Shown here in pieces: positions 1-12,100 of a DNA stretch of 64,000 nt (its first letter is position 1; every line of letters starts with the position of its first letter). Below the pieces are notes generated by a model. It did no database searches. It saw only the letters and a list, made by a program, of their open reading frames with translations, and had not been told where the DNA came from. The DNA is from Eretmocerus hayati (lineage: Eukaryota > Arthropoda > Insecta > Hymenoptera > Aphelinidae). The translations under genes were made by a program, and so were the position numbers. The stretch covers positions 13,942,727-14,006,726 of the forward strand of contig CM056743.1 in the NCBI GenBank assembly GCA_029851415.1. Reading direction: 5' to 3'.

Positions 1-72
1 CTAATACTTTGTGTAGTGATGTGGAACCTATTACATAGCCGAAGGAAAAATCTATACCAGGTGCATTTTACA

Positions 73-100
73 GAAAAAGAAAAAGAAGAAGAAGAAGAAG
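73..100. repeat. Purine-rich (GAA)n microsatellite
   Basis: A short A/G-only stretch resolves into tandem GAA triplets on the plus strand. It has no neighbouring gene, and slippage is the likely origin. Confidence 0.85.
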
Positions 101-1602
101 CTTATTGATTATAATCCATAAAACCGCGCATCAGTTTTGCGGCCGTAAATTTCAATTAAACAGCTTTTCTCGAAAGGCAACTTGTATTTTTAAGGTGTAT
201 AATATTATTATAGATTCGGCGATGCTCATCGTATCAGATGGTGATGATATTAAGGTATAGTTGCAAAAATGTATAGAATATTCGGCGAATGACAAAAAGT
301 AGCAAAAGAATGCCGAGCTCCGGACGATAGCAAAATTATTATCCATTACCCCTATAGTTACGACTTTTGACTCTGTATAAGTTTCCGTGCTAATAGGGAC
401 GATAATTAGCTGGCTTGTGCACTTGGTATAGATTCTTCGGGTATCGATTGCAATAAAAAAGAAAATAAAGTGAAAATTGTAGTTATTGAGCGATCCAAAT
501 GACGCGCGCGTACGAGGCATCGCCTTGTCAACCCATCACTCAATATTGCTTCAGTCGTCGTATTCATGGTCTATGTTCTGTTTTATATGAAAATTTTCAC
601 AATTCCAACCAAAAAATGACACTTTTGAACGCGAATTGAAGTTCATGATGGAAAGTCATAATTGCGCTGATATGTTTGCATACTAGGCTCATTTCGGGAT
701 CGGACCACATATTTCCCTTGTTATTTGGGAAATTAAACTGTCCTGGCGCTCAAATTGAGCATACGAGCCGATAACAATAATGTACTATGACCTTCGGTTG
801 ATGAATTCTATGGGGTAGAAAATTCTTATTCTGCGATATTATACGTCAGATTTTTTTAATCTAGAACCAAGTTTTTTTTGCAAGTTCCCAGGTAGAAATG
901 TGACCAATTTTCTTGGCAACCCATGCAATATATAGATATAGTGACAATGCAATTAGGTTAGACTTGGCCAGTTTTTGGCCAAAAAATGCTCACAATTTCT
1001 ACCAGGGATGAAAAAAGAATGATCCTAGGAGTTATTTATAAGCATCTAACGAAAATCATTCACGAGCTTTCATGCCTCGTTTCCAATTATGAGTTGATAA
1101 GTTGTACCAATAGTACCTCATTCAGTCAAGTTCCAAACAAGCTTTTGAATGAAGCTGAGTTATACAATATTAATTTTTACAAATTGATGGGAATTGTGAC
1201 GGAAATATAGTCGTGATCATATTGTCCCGAAACAAGTTTACAAACGTTACTATTCCTCAAAAAACACTATTTTCACCCGCATTTGAGCAACCTGAAAGCA
1301 TCGATTTGAATACAAACAACATTTTTTTCATTTTGTACCGATGAAAGTCATTCCGTGCTCCGTTTCCGACAATAATTTTGTTTCATAATCCGGCTCTCTC
1401 TGACCACAGTTTTTAACTTGAATGGAAACATTTGTAATTCTGTGAAATTGGCATGATTTTCTCCCCTACATCATCAAAATATGAAATAAATTGTTTTTTT
1501 TTTTCACGAACCTCTACATTGACTTCGATTTGACTGAAATAAGAATCAGGAACTCAACACAGGCATTTTTTGCACGTCTGACAATGTGAAAAATCTCACA
1601 GT
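101..1602. other. AT-rich non-coding stretch, no gene seen
   Basis: Frames here reach at most about 120 codons, are low in complexity and match nothing I recognise. I found no long inverted or tandem repeat by eye. Confidence 0.6.
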
Positions 1603-1622
1603 CAAAGTGTGACGTCACTTTG
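1603..1622. promoter_or_regulatory. Consensus CRE (TGACGTCA) in a near-palindrome
   Basis: The 8-bp palindrome TGACGTCA, the full consensus for CREB/ATF bZIP dimers, lies at 1610-1617. It is flanked by CAAAGTG on the left and CTTTG on the right, so the symmetry extends to about 20 bp. Motif identity is seen directly. Regulatory use is inference, because no promoter or gene is recognisable nearby and one site can arise by chance. Confidence 0.3.
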
Positions 1623-1810
1623 TGCTCATTAAAATGTGAGAACGATTTTACGCATTCGATTTATTTGAAAATTAGATGCATATAAATGCATAGCTCTCAA
1701 TCGCACTTTGACAAAAACACTAATCAGTTCAAGATTGCATCTTTGGATTACACTAATCTATAGACACTAATCGATTACTCGCAAGATGTAATCGTATATC
1801 GTGTTATCTT

Positions 1811-1812
<2 letters not shown>

Positions 1813-1875
<63 letters not shown>
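1813..1875. repeat. (AT)n microsatellite, about 63 bp
   Basis: This is an uninterrupted AT dinucleotide run, the longest simple repeat in the window. It is self-complementary and so could extrude as a hairpin. Such runs are usually length-polymorphic. Confidence 0.97.
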
Positions 1876-1877
<2 letters not shown>

Positions 1878-4800
1878 TAACCGATGTTTAGCAAAGTCAC
1901 ACAAGACTGTATTGATCCGAAGCCTGCCATCTGTCGTAGCAAATTAAAAACGACATTTATCGTAACTCATCACAATCTTCAGCTCAGCAATTACATTTGA
2001 ATTTCTGCAAGTGTGTAATGGCATTGATGGAAATAAATCGAGAATTATTTCAAAGTCTCTCAAACTGGTCGAGGAACGATTATTATACAGTCATTCATGA
2101 AATATCCGGCGGTGACGACGTCTGATATACGTTTGGTATTGCATAAGCAGAAGCCAAAGTAAGTGCGCTTGTAATATACTTTGCTATTTAGTTGAGACTT
2201 GCTATATATGAGTGCGCGAATGGTGAGCGGCGTGATTTTAATGCACACGATTGGTTCAGCCTTCAACGAATCGCACAGCTTTTTGAATCAATTTTTTTTT
2301 TTTTTTTTTCCATCATCTGAATAGAGCTGGCTCATATAGTTGATAATAAATATTCTCATGTTGGCAAGAGTCATAGTGTTGCATCAGCGAGTGATTATGT
2401 TTGTGTGTGTATGTGTGTGTGTGATTGCTCGTGTCTCCTTTTGTCAGAGCTTCATTATAACTAATAAATGTTGCTTTCCGTTCGTCTATTCGTGCTTGCT
2501 TCCACGTTCTAATCCATATATAATACAAAAGGGCCTCTTCAATCGGGGCTGCAATTTATTGCAATTGCACAAGTGGCTATATATGCGCGATTCATGCTAT
2601 ATACGTATTTTTTCTCATTATACTTTGTACGCTGCATATCCATGCATGGACGAACCATTTATGGGCACTGTTTTCTATCTAATTGTATTTTTTTATGAAT
2701 AATTGACTCGAAACCCCCTTTTGAGGTCGATTTAGAATTTGAACTATTTAGAAGCTCATGCAGGAAAAAATATCTGTTGGTATGAAAAACTTTATATCAC
2801 ATGAAATAATTGAGCGAAGTAAGAACTATTTCTCCATAAGAATTTCTATGAAAAATACGAAAGAAATCAATTCAAATCTTGAATTTTACCTATAATCAAA
2901 CAAAATTACCCATCAGTTGATCATATTTTTTTTCTTGGATGTTGTATATTAGTGCCTATCAAATTAAATTCATTTTTTAAGGTAATAAGGGGTTTATGGT
3001 TAAATTCAAGAGAAATGTATGAAATTGTGCGACTTAACTGAACTACAAAGAAATAGTAATGAGAGCAATTGAAGAAAAAAAAATGAAAATGCAAGTAGTT
3101 ACAGCTGGGTATAGTCAGACGACGATATTTCAACATTGTGACAGAATCATTACACATTAATTGATTTTGATGCGAATGAGCGTACTTCCAATCTGAATTG
3201 AGCTGCATCAGTCTTATGATGTACCTTACAATAGTTGCTTCGATATCAAGATTTATACTCATCAATTAGATACAATGGAATCGCTTTTTATAAATATTTT
3301 TTATATTATATAAATTATTAATTAATTAACGAGTATATTTATATTTATTTAATATATGCATCCCGCTCAAATCAATTTAAATACGCAAATCTCAAGTCTG
3401 CCGATTGTAGATCTAATACTAAATGCCTGAAAAATCTATTATTCTATAATAGGTTTAGTTATTAGTAATTCGAGATATGAATCAATTTGCATTCTAAACA
3501 CGCTGATACAGTATATATATATACCGATGAAAGTTGTCGGTAGCTTCATGAAAATCCGGATTAATATGAATACGAGGCATGGAAATGAGGTTGTTCATGC
3601 ATGCATAAAAGAAAAAAAAGTAAGCTACTCTAAAATTATACTTCAATAATATTCAAAGCTACGCAGCTGCTGCTGCTGCTGCTGATGTAGTTCTTGTAGA
3701 AAGCTAATGACTCGCGTCGTGCCATACATAACCTCTTCATTCGATTCGATTCATCCCGATCATTATGAAAATCATATTTGAGTTAATACTTACTCGCCAC
3801 GCTTTGCAACAAAACTAATCGACGAGCATATCCTATAACATCGAAATATGAAAATTTTGTGAATACATAATTTGATCTTCATGTTTTTCGCACTTTCTGC
3901 AAAAAACTCATGCATAACCTAAAACATCATATATTAATATTGTGTGTGAACGCTCAGTCAAGTATAATGAAACACCAGATCACGCGAAATAATCTTTTGG
4001 TTAACTGTTGCTGTTGTAATTTGTAATAGGATGAAAATATGATTATAAGCAAAATTAGCATCCCACGCGTATATAGCCTTTTCATATATCATATCTATCG
4101 ATTTATAGAATCTGATGGATTTAAACATTTTTTTACAAACATGGGAAAGAGATGCCCATTTCCGGGCACTTTGATTAATTAGTACAATAACAACAACTGA
4201 GCTATAGAATGAGATGACCTATTTTGGCTTATAAAGTTGGCTCCTGGATTCTGTTGTCGTCGTCGTTTTTTTCATCGCTGGCGTATTATAATTGGCGTAT
4301 AAAATCGCCGATGTAGAAGTATTTTATTGGTTGATATATAGAGTCATCGACTCGTTAGTGAAAGATTGAACACTTTTGATCATCGTCGATAGGCTCAATA
4401 ACGCCCATACACCGATCCCTTGCTCAACAATTGTATTATAGTTTTGTTATACCTGAAAATAATGAGCTATTGCTTTGTGCATTATTGCAGGTGTACCAAC
4501 TTGATAGCTTCATTTCTAGCCTCATAACGAGAAAATAATTACTGCACCCGAGAAAATTTTTTCGCTTAATTTGTACGCCCATTCGTGAGTCATCCTTGTC
4601 ACTTTCATGAAGGATTTTTTTTCTCCCCTTAATAAATGTTATATAGTCTCTCATAAACCAGGTATGAGCTACCCGCGCGTGAAGTTTTGAGATTATTCAC
4701 AGTAAACTTGATGATATTTTGAAATTAACCAAAAATAGCAAATGAAACTGAATATATTCACACTCGTTCTAAAATTTGAGAAGATTTATTGTATTTTATG

Positions 4801-4889
4801 CCGGTGTTATGGAAACCAATAGGTAGATCGTATTTGGATTCAAATTTCTATTTGATTGATTTCAATTTTTAAAAATTCTTACAAAGTTA
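1876..4889. other. Non-coding stretch with small simple repeats
   Basis: It contains a poly(T) run at 2292-2309, a (GT)n-type run at 2402-2423 and a (GCT)n run at 3664-3684. Frames of up to 120 codons overlap the simple repeats on both strands and look like chance. No gene or mobile element was recognised. Confidence 0.6.
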
Positions 4890-5240
4890 CTAATAAAGCC
4901 ACCAACACTCTTCCATTAGAATGGATACTTCTATTATGTTACTTGAGTCTCTTTCTGAGACGATCCGAATGCTTTCGCCCCTAACCTCAATTGCATACTT
5001 ACCGACATTGTCGACTTTCGAGAATTTTTCATGAATTTTTGAGGTATTGCAAATATCAGAGTCATTTGTCAATTCTAGACATGGCAATAAGAAATCGGTG
5101 ATGACTTTAGTATCCGCGATAACTTGAAAATCTATCGAATTATCTCGAAAGTCGACTATGCCGGTATCCGACATTACGTTAAGGGAATGTCGGAGTCCTA
5201 TCCTGTTTGCATATATACTTATCGACATTGTTAAGTTCAC
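4890..5240 (-). CDS. Unidentified open frame, 116 codons, doubtful
   Basis: This minus-strand frame begins with an ATG and runs 116 codons with mixed, fairly soluble composition (many Ile, Asp and Ser). Its C-terminus includes the run EECWWLY. I recognise no domain, signal peptide or membrane segment. The frame overlaps the inverted repeats of a foldback structure (5002-5164), which can keep a frame open by symmetry rather than selection. It could be an exon, a decayed gene or chance. No clear splice signal settles the question. Confidence 0.12.
   Translation of the reverse strand: MNLTMSISIYANRIGLRHSLNVMSDTGIVDFRDNSIDFQVIADTKVITDFLLPCLELTNDSDICNTSKIHEKFSKVDNVGKYAIEVRGESIRIVSERDSSNIIEVSILMEECWWLY
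5002..5164. repeat. Foldback unit A
   Basis: The arms at 5002-5023 and 5143-5164 are inverted copies sharing the core GTCGACTTTCGAGA, with about 120 bp between them. The right arm runs straight into TATCCGACAT. A second unit of the same design follows at 5222-5350. Confidence 0.6.
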
Positions 5241-5350
5241 AAGCCATTGGTTGAATTTTTGAGATATCGCAATTCTAATAAGTTACCCCTATTCTGCTTG
5301 ATCCATAGAATCGGCGTTCAGCGAATTATTTGTGAACTCGGCAATGTCGG
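5222..5350. repeat. Foldback unit B
   Basis: The arms at 5222-5242 and 5330-5350 are inverted copies with the core CGACATTG..AGTTCACAA. As in unit A, the left arm contains CGACATTG and the right arm is followed by TATCCGACAT, forming a small hairpin ATGTCGG-TAT-CCGACAT. Both units also carry a related internal stretch GAATTTTTGAGRTATYGCAA. They appear to be tandem, diverged copies of one foldback module. Confidence 0.6.
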
Positions 5351-5450
5351 TATCCGACATCCTCTTAAGAAACTCAATACATCGACTCTTTCATTCGTGC
5401 AAGCATGGCTTTTGATCATCATCATCATTGTTCATGTTGCAATTCTTTAA

Positions 5451-6536
5451 ATAAAGCTCAAATTCGACCACGAGATTCGACCCAAATACTGTTTGAAAAT
5501 GCAAACTTCAATGTCTGCTTTGGAGACGAGCCAAAAAAGTATCTATGATAAACTATACATGCTGAAAACACACACGAACATGGGTCCATTCCTCTTGTAT
5601 TAAAATACATCTGTGTGAAAATTTTGATGTAGGGGTTGTTGTGATCAGGTACAGAATCTGAGAAGGGGAACGATGGGTGTGGCTTTAAAACTCGCTGGCT
5701 AGAAATCGATCATCTTTAGTACAATATGAGGAGGCTGTAGTCGTAGTGGTAATACTTACACTATATATACATACACATATACACCACGTGTTACTGACAC
5801 ACATTACATCCCCGAGAAAACAGCTGACTATGAACGGACCATGTACATGATAGTGAGGGGTTGTGTAAAAAGGGGGTTTGGGTGGGGGATTGGCTTGCTC
5901 TGGATGTTATCTCTATATTCGGCCTTTCCGCTTATCTTGGACTACGTGTTTTGCCGCGAGAAGCAGCAGCTGTTATATATTGGCCGGCGTCAACTTTTGC
6001 GCGTCGTCGACCCCTGCGCATATACAGATAATAATGTATCCTGCGTCATATATATTGCAGATTTCATGCACGCACGTTTGTCACTATGGTGGTGATTTCC
6101 CGTAAAATCGTCACAACTCCAATCGACTACAATTTTTCGTAAGTTTTGGCAACAAAGGCACGCACTTTAAAAGTGAAAGAGGCTACTTTTGTAATTTTCA
6201 GATCCCGTAAATGTACACACTTTTTTTTTAAATCTTCATTTCTGAATTTGAAATGTTTGAATATGAAAACCTAAAAATCTTGTTATGTTGTACACATACA
6301 CACGTGTTCATGATCATGATGTAGGTCATTTTATTGGCTCAATATTTTGTGTGATAAATTATCAGATAAATGAAAATCGCTTCTGAAATGCTTCAATTGC
6401 GTTTAATATGTCCAAAAAACCTTCTGCATTAATTTGGATTTCATTCTCCCAATTTTTACAAGTTACTAGGGCAATTAGTAATAGACAATAACAAGGTTTA
6501 CACTTGAAATAGAATGAGAACAGATACGAGGAGTAC
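5451..6536. other. Non-coding stretch, no gene seen
   Basis: Two overlapping plus-strand frames near 5841-6105 (75-84 codons) read the same DNA and are not convincing. No repeat was identified. Confidence 0.55.
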
Positions 6537-7458
6537 ATATGGGTGATTCCGCCGGAAGTGAGATTTTTTGGGGCCAAAATCGTCACGAGGAGTGATTTGG
6601 GTCAAAAAATTATTTCAGCCCTAGATGAGTTTCAGTAGCTCGTAGCACTTGGTTTCCATTCCTTTTGGCACAAAAAGAAAGTACCCAGAGCTACCGTAGC
6701 TCAAAATTGAAGCCGGACAAAGATATGTCAGGTGGACGGAATGGACATTTCGACTCGAAAGATATTCCCACGATTCGGTAAATAATCGTAGACTCCTTTC
6801 CACATAGATTTGCTTTAATGCAACCAAATACAAGAAAAAATGTGTTTCATAGAGCGGTATAAGCGTGCCAGGTAGGAGAACAACATGGGGATGAAATTGA
6901 CGAAAATTTTTTACGCCATTCCGAAATGACGTTTAAATAGTGCGTTTGGATGGGGATTCAAGTTTTTGGCTAATGTCGCGGGGGGATTAAGTGTATTTGG
7001 ATTTCCAATTGGTTAGAAAGGTTTAATGGACAATTGAGGACTTTACCGAGCTAGTTGGTGCTGTGCAAGCAGTTTCGGTGGAAACCCGTCTTGAAAATAT
7101 CGGATAGCTGTGCGTGAGGAGAGGATTTGATTTGGATTCGAAAAGTGGTGGTTATGTTATTCGAAGTATTACAAACTAGAGAACACAGCTACAAATAGGA
7201 ATTTTTGACCCTGCATATGAGTCGTGATGAATTAAAAGATCGAAGGTGGGTGGCTTACAGGGGACGGAATGGACATTTCGATTCTTTATGAAGCACTACA
7301 AAATACGGGAACGTTAGGATCGACTCAAATACTTTCAACATAGTTGCACAACAATAGAGTACACCCTAGAAAATTCTTATGCAGCTCATTCCAAATTGTA
7401 GAAACTTCGGGGACCTTGGAACACGGAAAATCCCTTTTTCGTCGGAACCACTCATATA
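6537..7458. mobile_element. TIR DNA element, copy 1 (family shared with 49.4 kb)
   Basis: This is a roughly 920-bp unit with terminal inverted repeats of about 30 bp. The left end contains GTGATTCCGCCGGAAGTGAG, and the right end is its imperfect inverse, ending in GGAACCACTCATA. A diverged copy of the whole unit lies at 49445-50398 in the same orientation, which defines the boundaries. The motif GACGGAATGGACATTTCG occurs twice inside, about 530 bp apart. TA-rich flanks suggest a TA target site but I cannot fix it exactly. Frames inside (for example 6621-6833 minus) are short and broken. I see no transposase motif, so it is probably non-autonomous or dead. Confidence 0.75.
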
Positions 7459-8486
7459 TTAGTTCATATCAAGTTGTAAATATACCAGGTTGCGTGCTGA
7501 CTGATTAAATGCACACTCGAAAGTTCATCAAAAAGCCTTTCACTATAATGCACTGCCTGATGTCAGAGTCAAAAGGGTTAAGTAAGAACAGATCGGTTGT
7601 ATATTCGAAGAAATCGGATATACTTCCGACGCGGTATATGTGCAGTATAAGCGCAATGCACTCAAACACGTCACCAACTATAGCATTTATATACTTGACT
7701 CGGTTTCGCTCGAATGTTTACTTGATTGACGCGCCAAACAGTCGCTTTGCATCGCACGCGAACAAACTGCCATCCCAGAGCAAACGCCAAGCGAGAAAAT
7801 CAACCCTTTAGAATATCAGAAGCCCCCAAAATGCTTAACCCCTTCCATATAGCGAGCTTGCAAATGTCAGTGCCCATCACATCGTTTTACTCATATGCGC
7901 ATTCGTGACTTGAATTTTGACTCATTGAGAGCAAGAGGCACGCAAAAGTCAACGAAATTCATTGAAAAATCGATTTATTGCTCCCTCTGTACAACATCTC
8001 ACACACGATGTGTTTGTACAAACTAATTTACTGATACCAACATTGCATTTTTTGCTCAGAACGGCAAATTTTAATTTCAAATGTGGAAATTTGTATGGGC
8101 CCCAATATGAAATTGTCAGAAGCGCCTTAATACCTATCTCAATTTTTTCTTATCGTTTTTGATCTTTTCTTATATACAATCTTGGTGTATTGGCCATCAG
8201 AAGTATAATGTTCAAAAAAATTTTAAAGAAGCGATATGATTATGCATGAGCATTTGATTGATCTTCATGATTTTCATTAAGTGTTATACAGATTCAATAG
8301 TCTCATTGGTACATAAAAAGTTCACCCCATTTCCAAATCTATGTCTCTGTGGGTCCTTTTTACTAATTTTTCTCAAAACAAAAAAATATTATTGCCTTCA
8401 GCGATCTCACTCAAATCGTGTGATATGATACAAGCGGCACACTCACATATGGTAATGAGGTTAAACTTTTATTACAGGCTACATCA
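7459..8486. other. Non-coding stretch, no gene seen
   Basis: Plus-strand frames of 60-100 codons at 7509-8162 overlap each other in different frames and lack recognisable features. I see no structured repeat. Confidence 0.55.
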
Positions 8487-9146
8487 GGGGGCGGCTCACT
8501 AGGGAGTAGCCAAGGCCAATGCCGGCTAATACGGCTAGTTTTGCGGCAAATGCGCGCTACAGCGAGAGACCCACCACAGGTGCAAGTAGACAGAAGTAGC
8601 CAAGAGTGGCCTCGCTGAGATCTGAAAGAGTAGCATTTGTGGGGCCATGTTCTTCTCCGAACTATTTTATCGCGCGCCGCTGGAAGCTACTTCTGGCTAC
8701 TGTAGAGCTTGTGTTGCGGACTCAACAAGCGATCAGCAGTAGCCAAACAATAGCTCGAAGTAGCCACAAGTGGTCTTTACAGGGTGAGGGAGTAGCTCTA
8801 CCCTCCGCTGGGTTCCAATGCCAGCTAACATAGGCTACTTTCAACTACTCTCACCCTGTACGGACCACTCGTGGCTACTTCGAGCTATTATTTGGCTACT
8901 GTTGATCGCTTGTTGGGTCCGCAACGCAAGCTCTACAGTAGCCAGAAGTAGCTTCCAGTGGCGGTAAGGTAGTTTGGAGTAGAACATGTCCCCACAAATA
9001 CTACCCTTTCAAATCTCAGTGAGGCCACTCTTGGCTACTTCTGTCTACTTGCACCTGTGGTGGGTCTCTCGCAGTAGCGCGCATTAGCCGCTCAACTAGC
9101 CGTATTAGCCGGCATTTGCCACGGCTACTCCCTAGTAAGCCGCCCC
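8487..9146. mobile_element. Foldback element, long imperfect palindrome of ~660 bp
   Basis: The left half (from GGGGCGGCTCACTAGGG) is repeated as its reverse complement on the right (ending CCCTAGTAAGCCGCCCC). Matching segments can be followed almost to the centre near 8800-8860, leaving only a short loop; arms are roughly 300 bp. GTAGCC recurs mainly in the left arm and GGCTAC in the right. The block is visibly richer in G+C than its surroundings. This fits a foldback-type DNA transposon or an inverted duplication. The 75-codon frame at 8606-8833 lies inside an arm and is not a gene. I could not define a target-site duplication. Confidence 0.85.
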
Positions 9147-12100
9147 TTGGGCAACATGAAAGACGTGGATGACCAATTATTATTGCATGCGATCATATTG
9201 ACGAAGAAAGCGCAATAGCCCGTGAGAGAACTATTCAAGTATATCTGATATCTTGAGAAATTTTGGATCGGGGATCGGAAATAGTCCTTTGTACTTTCAT
9301 TTTCTATCCTAGTCTCAATTATAAGGTTGAAGAAGGACTGAAGTATGCCTGATTTTATTTTATGTTGAAAAATCTCATCAAATTATCACAACCCAATGAA
9401 ATTTCCTTAATACTAATGTATAACGAATCAGAAATTGTCGCAGCGTGATATGAAGTGTCCCAAAGTAACTCGACCGTTTTGTAGTTGTCCAGAGAAAGGT
9501 GTTAACCTTTTCTCCATTACGAATTCAGTGAAAAATTTACATTGGTCTCACTCGACTTGGTTAATGACTTGGCATCGCCTCTTTTCATCTGATCAATCGT
9601 TGAACGCCAGCACCGTATCGAATCGACAAAGAAACGCAGAAACAGTCTGTCGAGCATAACGGACATGTAAATAAGACAAGTCGATTTCATTGTACATAAG
9701 TAAAAAATTTTGCACTAATCTCAAAGATAATGGAAGACATTGCGCTGACAATAACTATAGCAAACAATGGAAAACGAGGCCTAGTTATAAGGAAAATAAT
9801 ATTTGGAAAAATCTCGTCGGTCTTTGAACAGAAATCCGGAGCACTAACAGCGCATACTTTTTGCCTCGAGCCCCAGCAGCTAGTGTCTGTCATAGTGTGA
9901 GTATTTCAAGCGTGTTGATTTGTCTTTTGATTGATGAATCCGTGCGTCCGGTTTACCCTCGATTCGTACAATATATGCCAATCTCATCTTCTTCTTCCTC
10001 GACTCCTCCTTTCGGCAAAGCGCGATGTTCGATCTATCGAAAACTTTGAAAATCGATTGGATATGCAAATTTTTAAATGAAAAGACATGGTTGAAAGTGC
10101 CTTGACTAATTCTGTAACAGGATATTTTAGCAGGCATGAATCAGTACATCTGAACAAAATTACGATTAATCCGTAAAAGAGATGTACAAATTTTTTCGAT
10201 AAAACTTGACTAAAAATTTGAAAATTAATCTAGTCAAACTTCTTACTCGGATAAAAATCAAGTTATTTCTGTACAGCTTGCAGATTTCGAGTGATTTTTT
10301 TTCTCCGAGTTGCCGCTACATTTCTATTTTGTAATGAAAAATATCGCGGATTAATGAATAACGCGCTTAACCAGTCCATAGAAAATTCATCCTGATTATA
10401 ATAATCAGAACTATCCATTCCAGCTTTTCTATGTCAAAATATGCGTAACGAATCCGAAATTTGTAGATTGTATATGAGCTAATTCGTAAAACCTGATATG
10501 TATTGGCATTCAACCAGGAAGGTAAATCATAGAGGTTAACGAGTTTAGGAGACTGATGAGCAGATTCTCGATCGTTCTCGTAATTCGTAATAACTTCCGT
10601 AGCCGTTATATTTGAATTTAAACATAAAACAGCAATTCAAAACGGTGCAATGGGATGATTGACACACACACTTTCTTTGTTGGGAGGGATTCTTTAATCG
10701 TGAGCGCTTTTAAATCCAACAACCTATACTTATGAAACTTTAAATGCATCAAATTCCATACGACTGCATTCACACACACGATCCGTTTCACTCATATGTA
10801 TGTATCATAAAGGGTCGCTCGTCGAAAGAGAGAGAGCGAGTATAATTTTTCAACTTATCTCGCGAATTATCTTGTAAAACCTACCCCCTTTCTACTTGTG
10901 CTCTGCTGTGGTGCTATAGATCACGAATTATTCCTAGCTTTCATTTTTGTGCACGTATATGATTTTTGCAATCTTTATCAATGAGACATATGTGAGTGCC
11001 ATTTCTAAGATTGATATAACGGAGATATGGAAATGCAACACAATTAGAATGTGATTCCATTTTTTTTCTTTTTTTTTTTTTCATTTTGGTAGGTGAGGAA
11101 CTACTTGTTTTGAATAAAACGGGGACTAATTATGTAACGGTCGTCATATATTCAATCCGTTGATTTGAAACCATCTCAAGTATGGAATTTCGGATTTTTA
11201 ATACTTGTAGCATGAAAGAAGGCTGGATATTAGGTTTCATCTGGATGGTGAGAGGCATGCGTGCGGGAGTATGGATTGCTGAGGTAATAGACCTTATGGT
11301 CTGAAGGTCTAAGCACGTAGACCCTAGAAAGCCAACTCATGATGATGATAAAATTTTTTGAATGCAGGATGAAAACCGGAGAAGATCACATTTTTTGTCG
11401 ATTCTGGAAAGAAATTTTATCACAAGAATAAGATGAAGTTTTCATTATACACGCTTGTATTTTGCAGAAAAATCGAAGAATAATGGAAACTTCTCGAATT
11501 TGTAATTTTTCCGTTTTTGTCATTATGCAATTTTACATGTTAATTTCTTTAGATTATCAGAAAAAGTTCTCGAGACCGTTAAGTGAGAACCAACGTAAGA
11601 GGGTTCTTTAACAATTTTAAAAAAATTTTGCAAAATTAACCAGTATTTATTTTACATTCCAGACTCAGTTTGGATAAATGAGTACATTTATCGTCCCTTT
11701 GTAAATCTTCGGAATCGGTCCGACAAATTTTAAGAATGAGTAAGCCAGATCGTTTTCCTCAAATGATTGCTCTCTCTCTAGATGCTTCATAATTGAAATA
11801 TCTTGGAGAATTCTATAACAGAAATCTTTTTACGTGACAGAGATGAAAACAATCAATGTTTGAGAAAATCTCAAGATGTTGGAAAACTGTTTTGAGGTTA
11901 GAATGCGTGGCAATGAGATGCGATACATTGAGTATAATCGAGCAAGTAGTATACTCGGTTTCGATTAGGCTACAACACAAGTACATACAATATCGTCTTC
12001 GATTCCAATAAGGGCTGAAACATTATAAGACCCTACCGTAATGCTTATATAGTATAGAAGATGGATGCGGGAGAAATTTTTGATCAGAACAATGTTGCAT

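Noticed and set aside
8606..8833. 75-codon plus-strand frame
   Set aside because: It lies inside one arm of the large palindrome and has no independent support.
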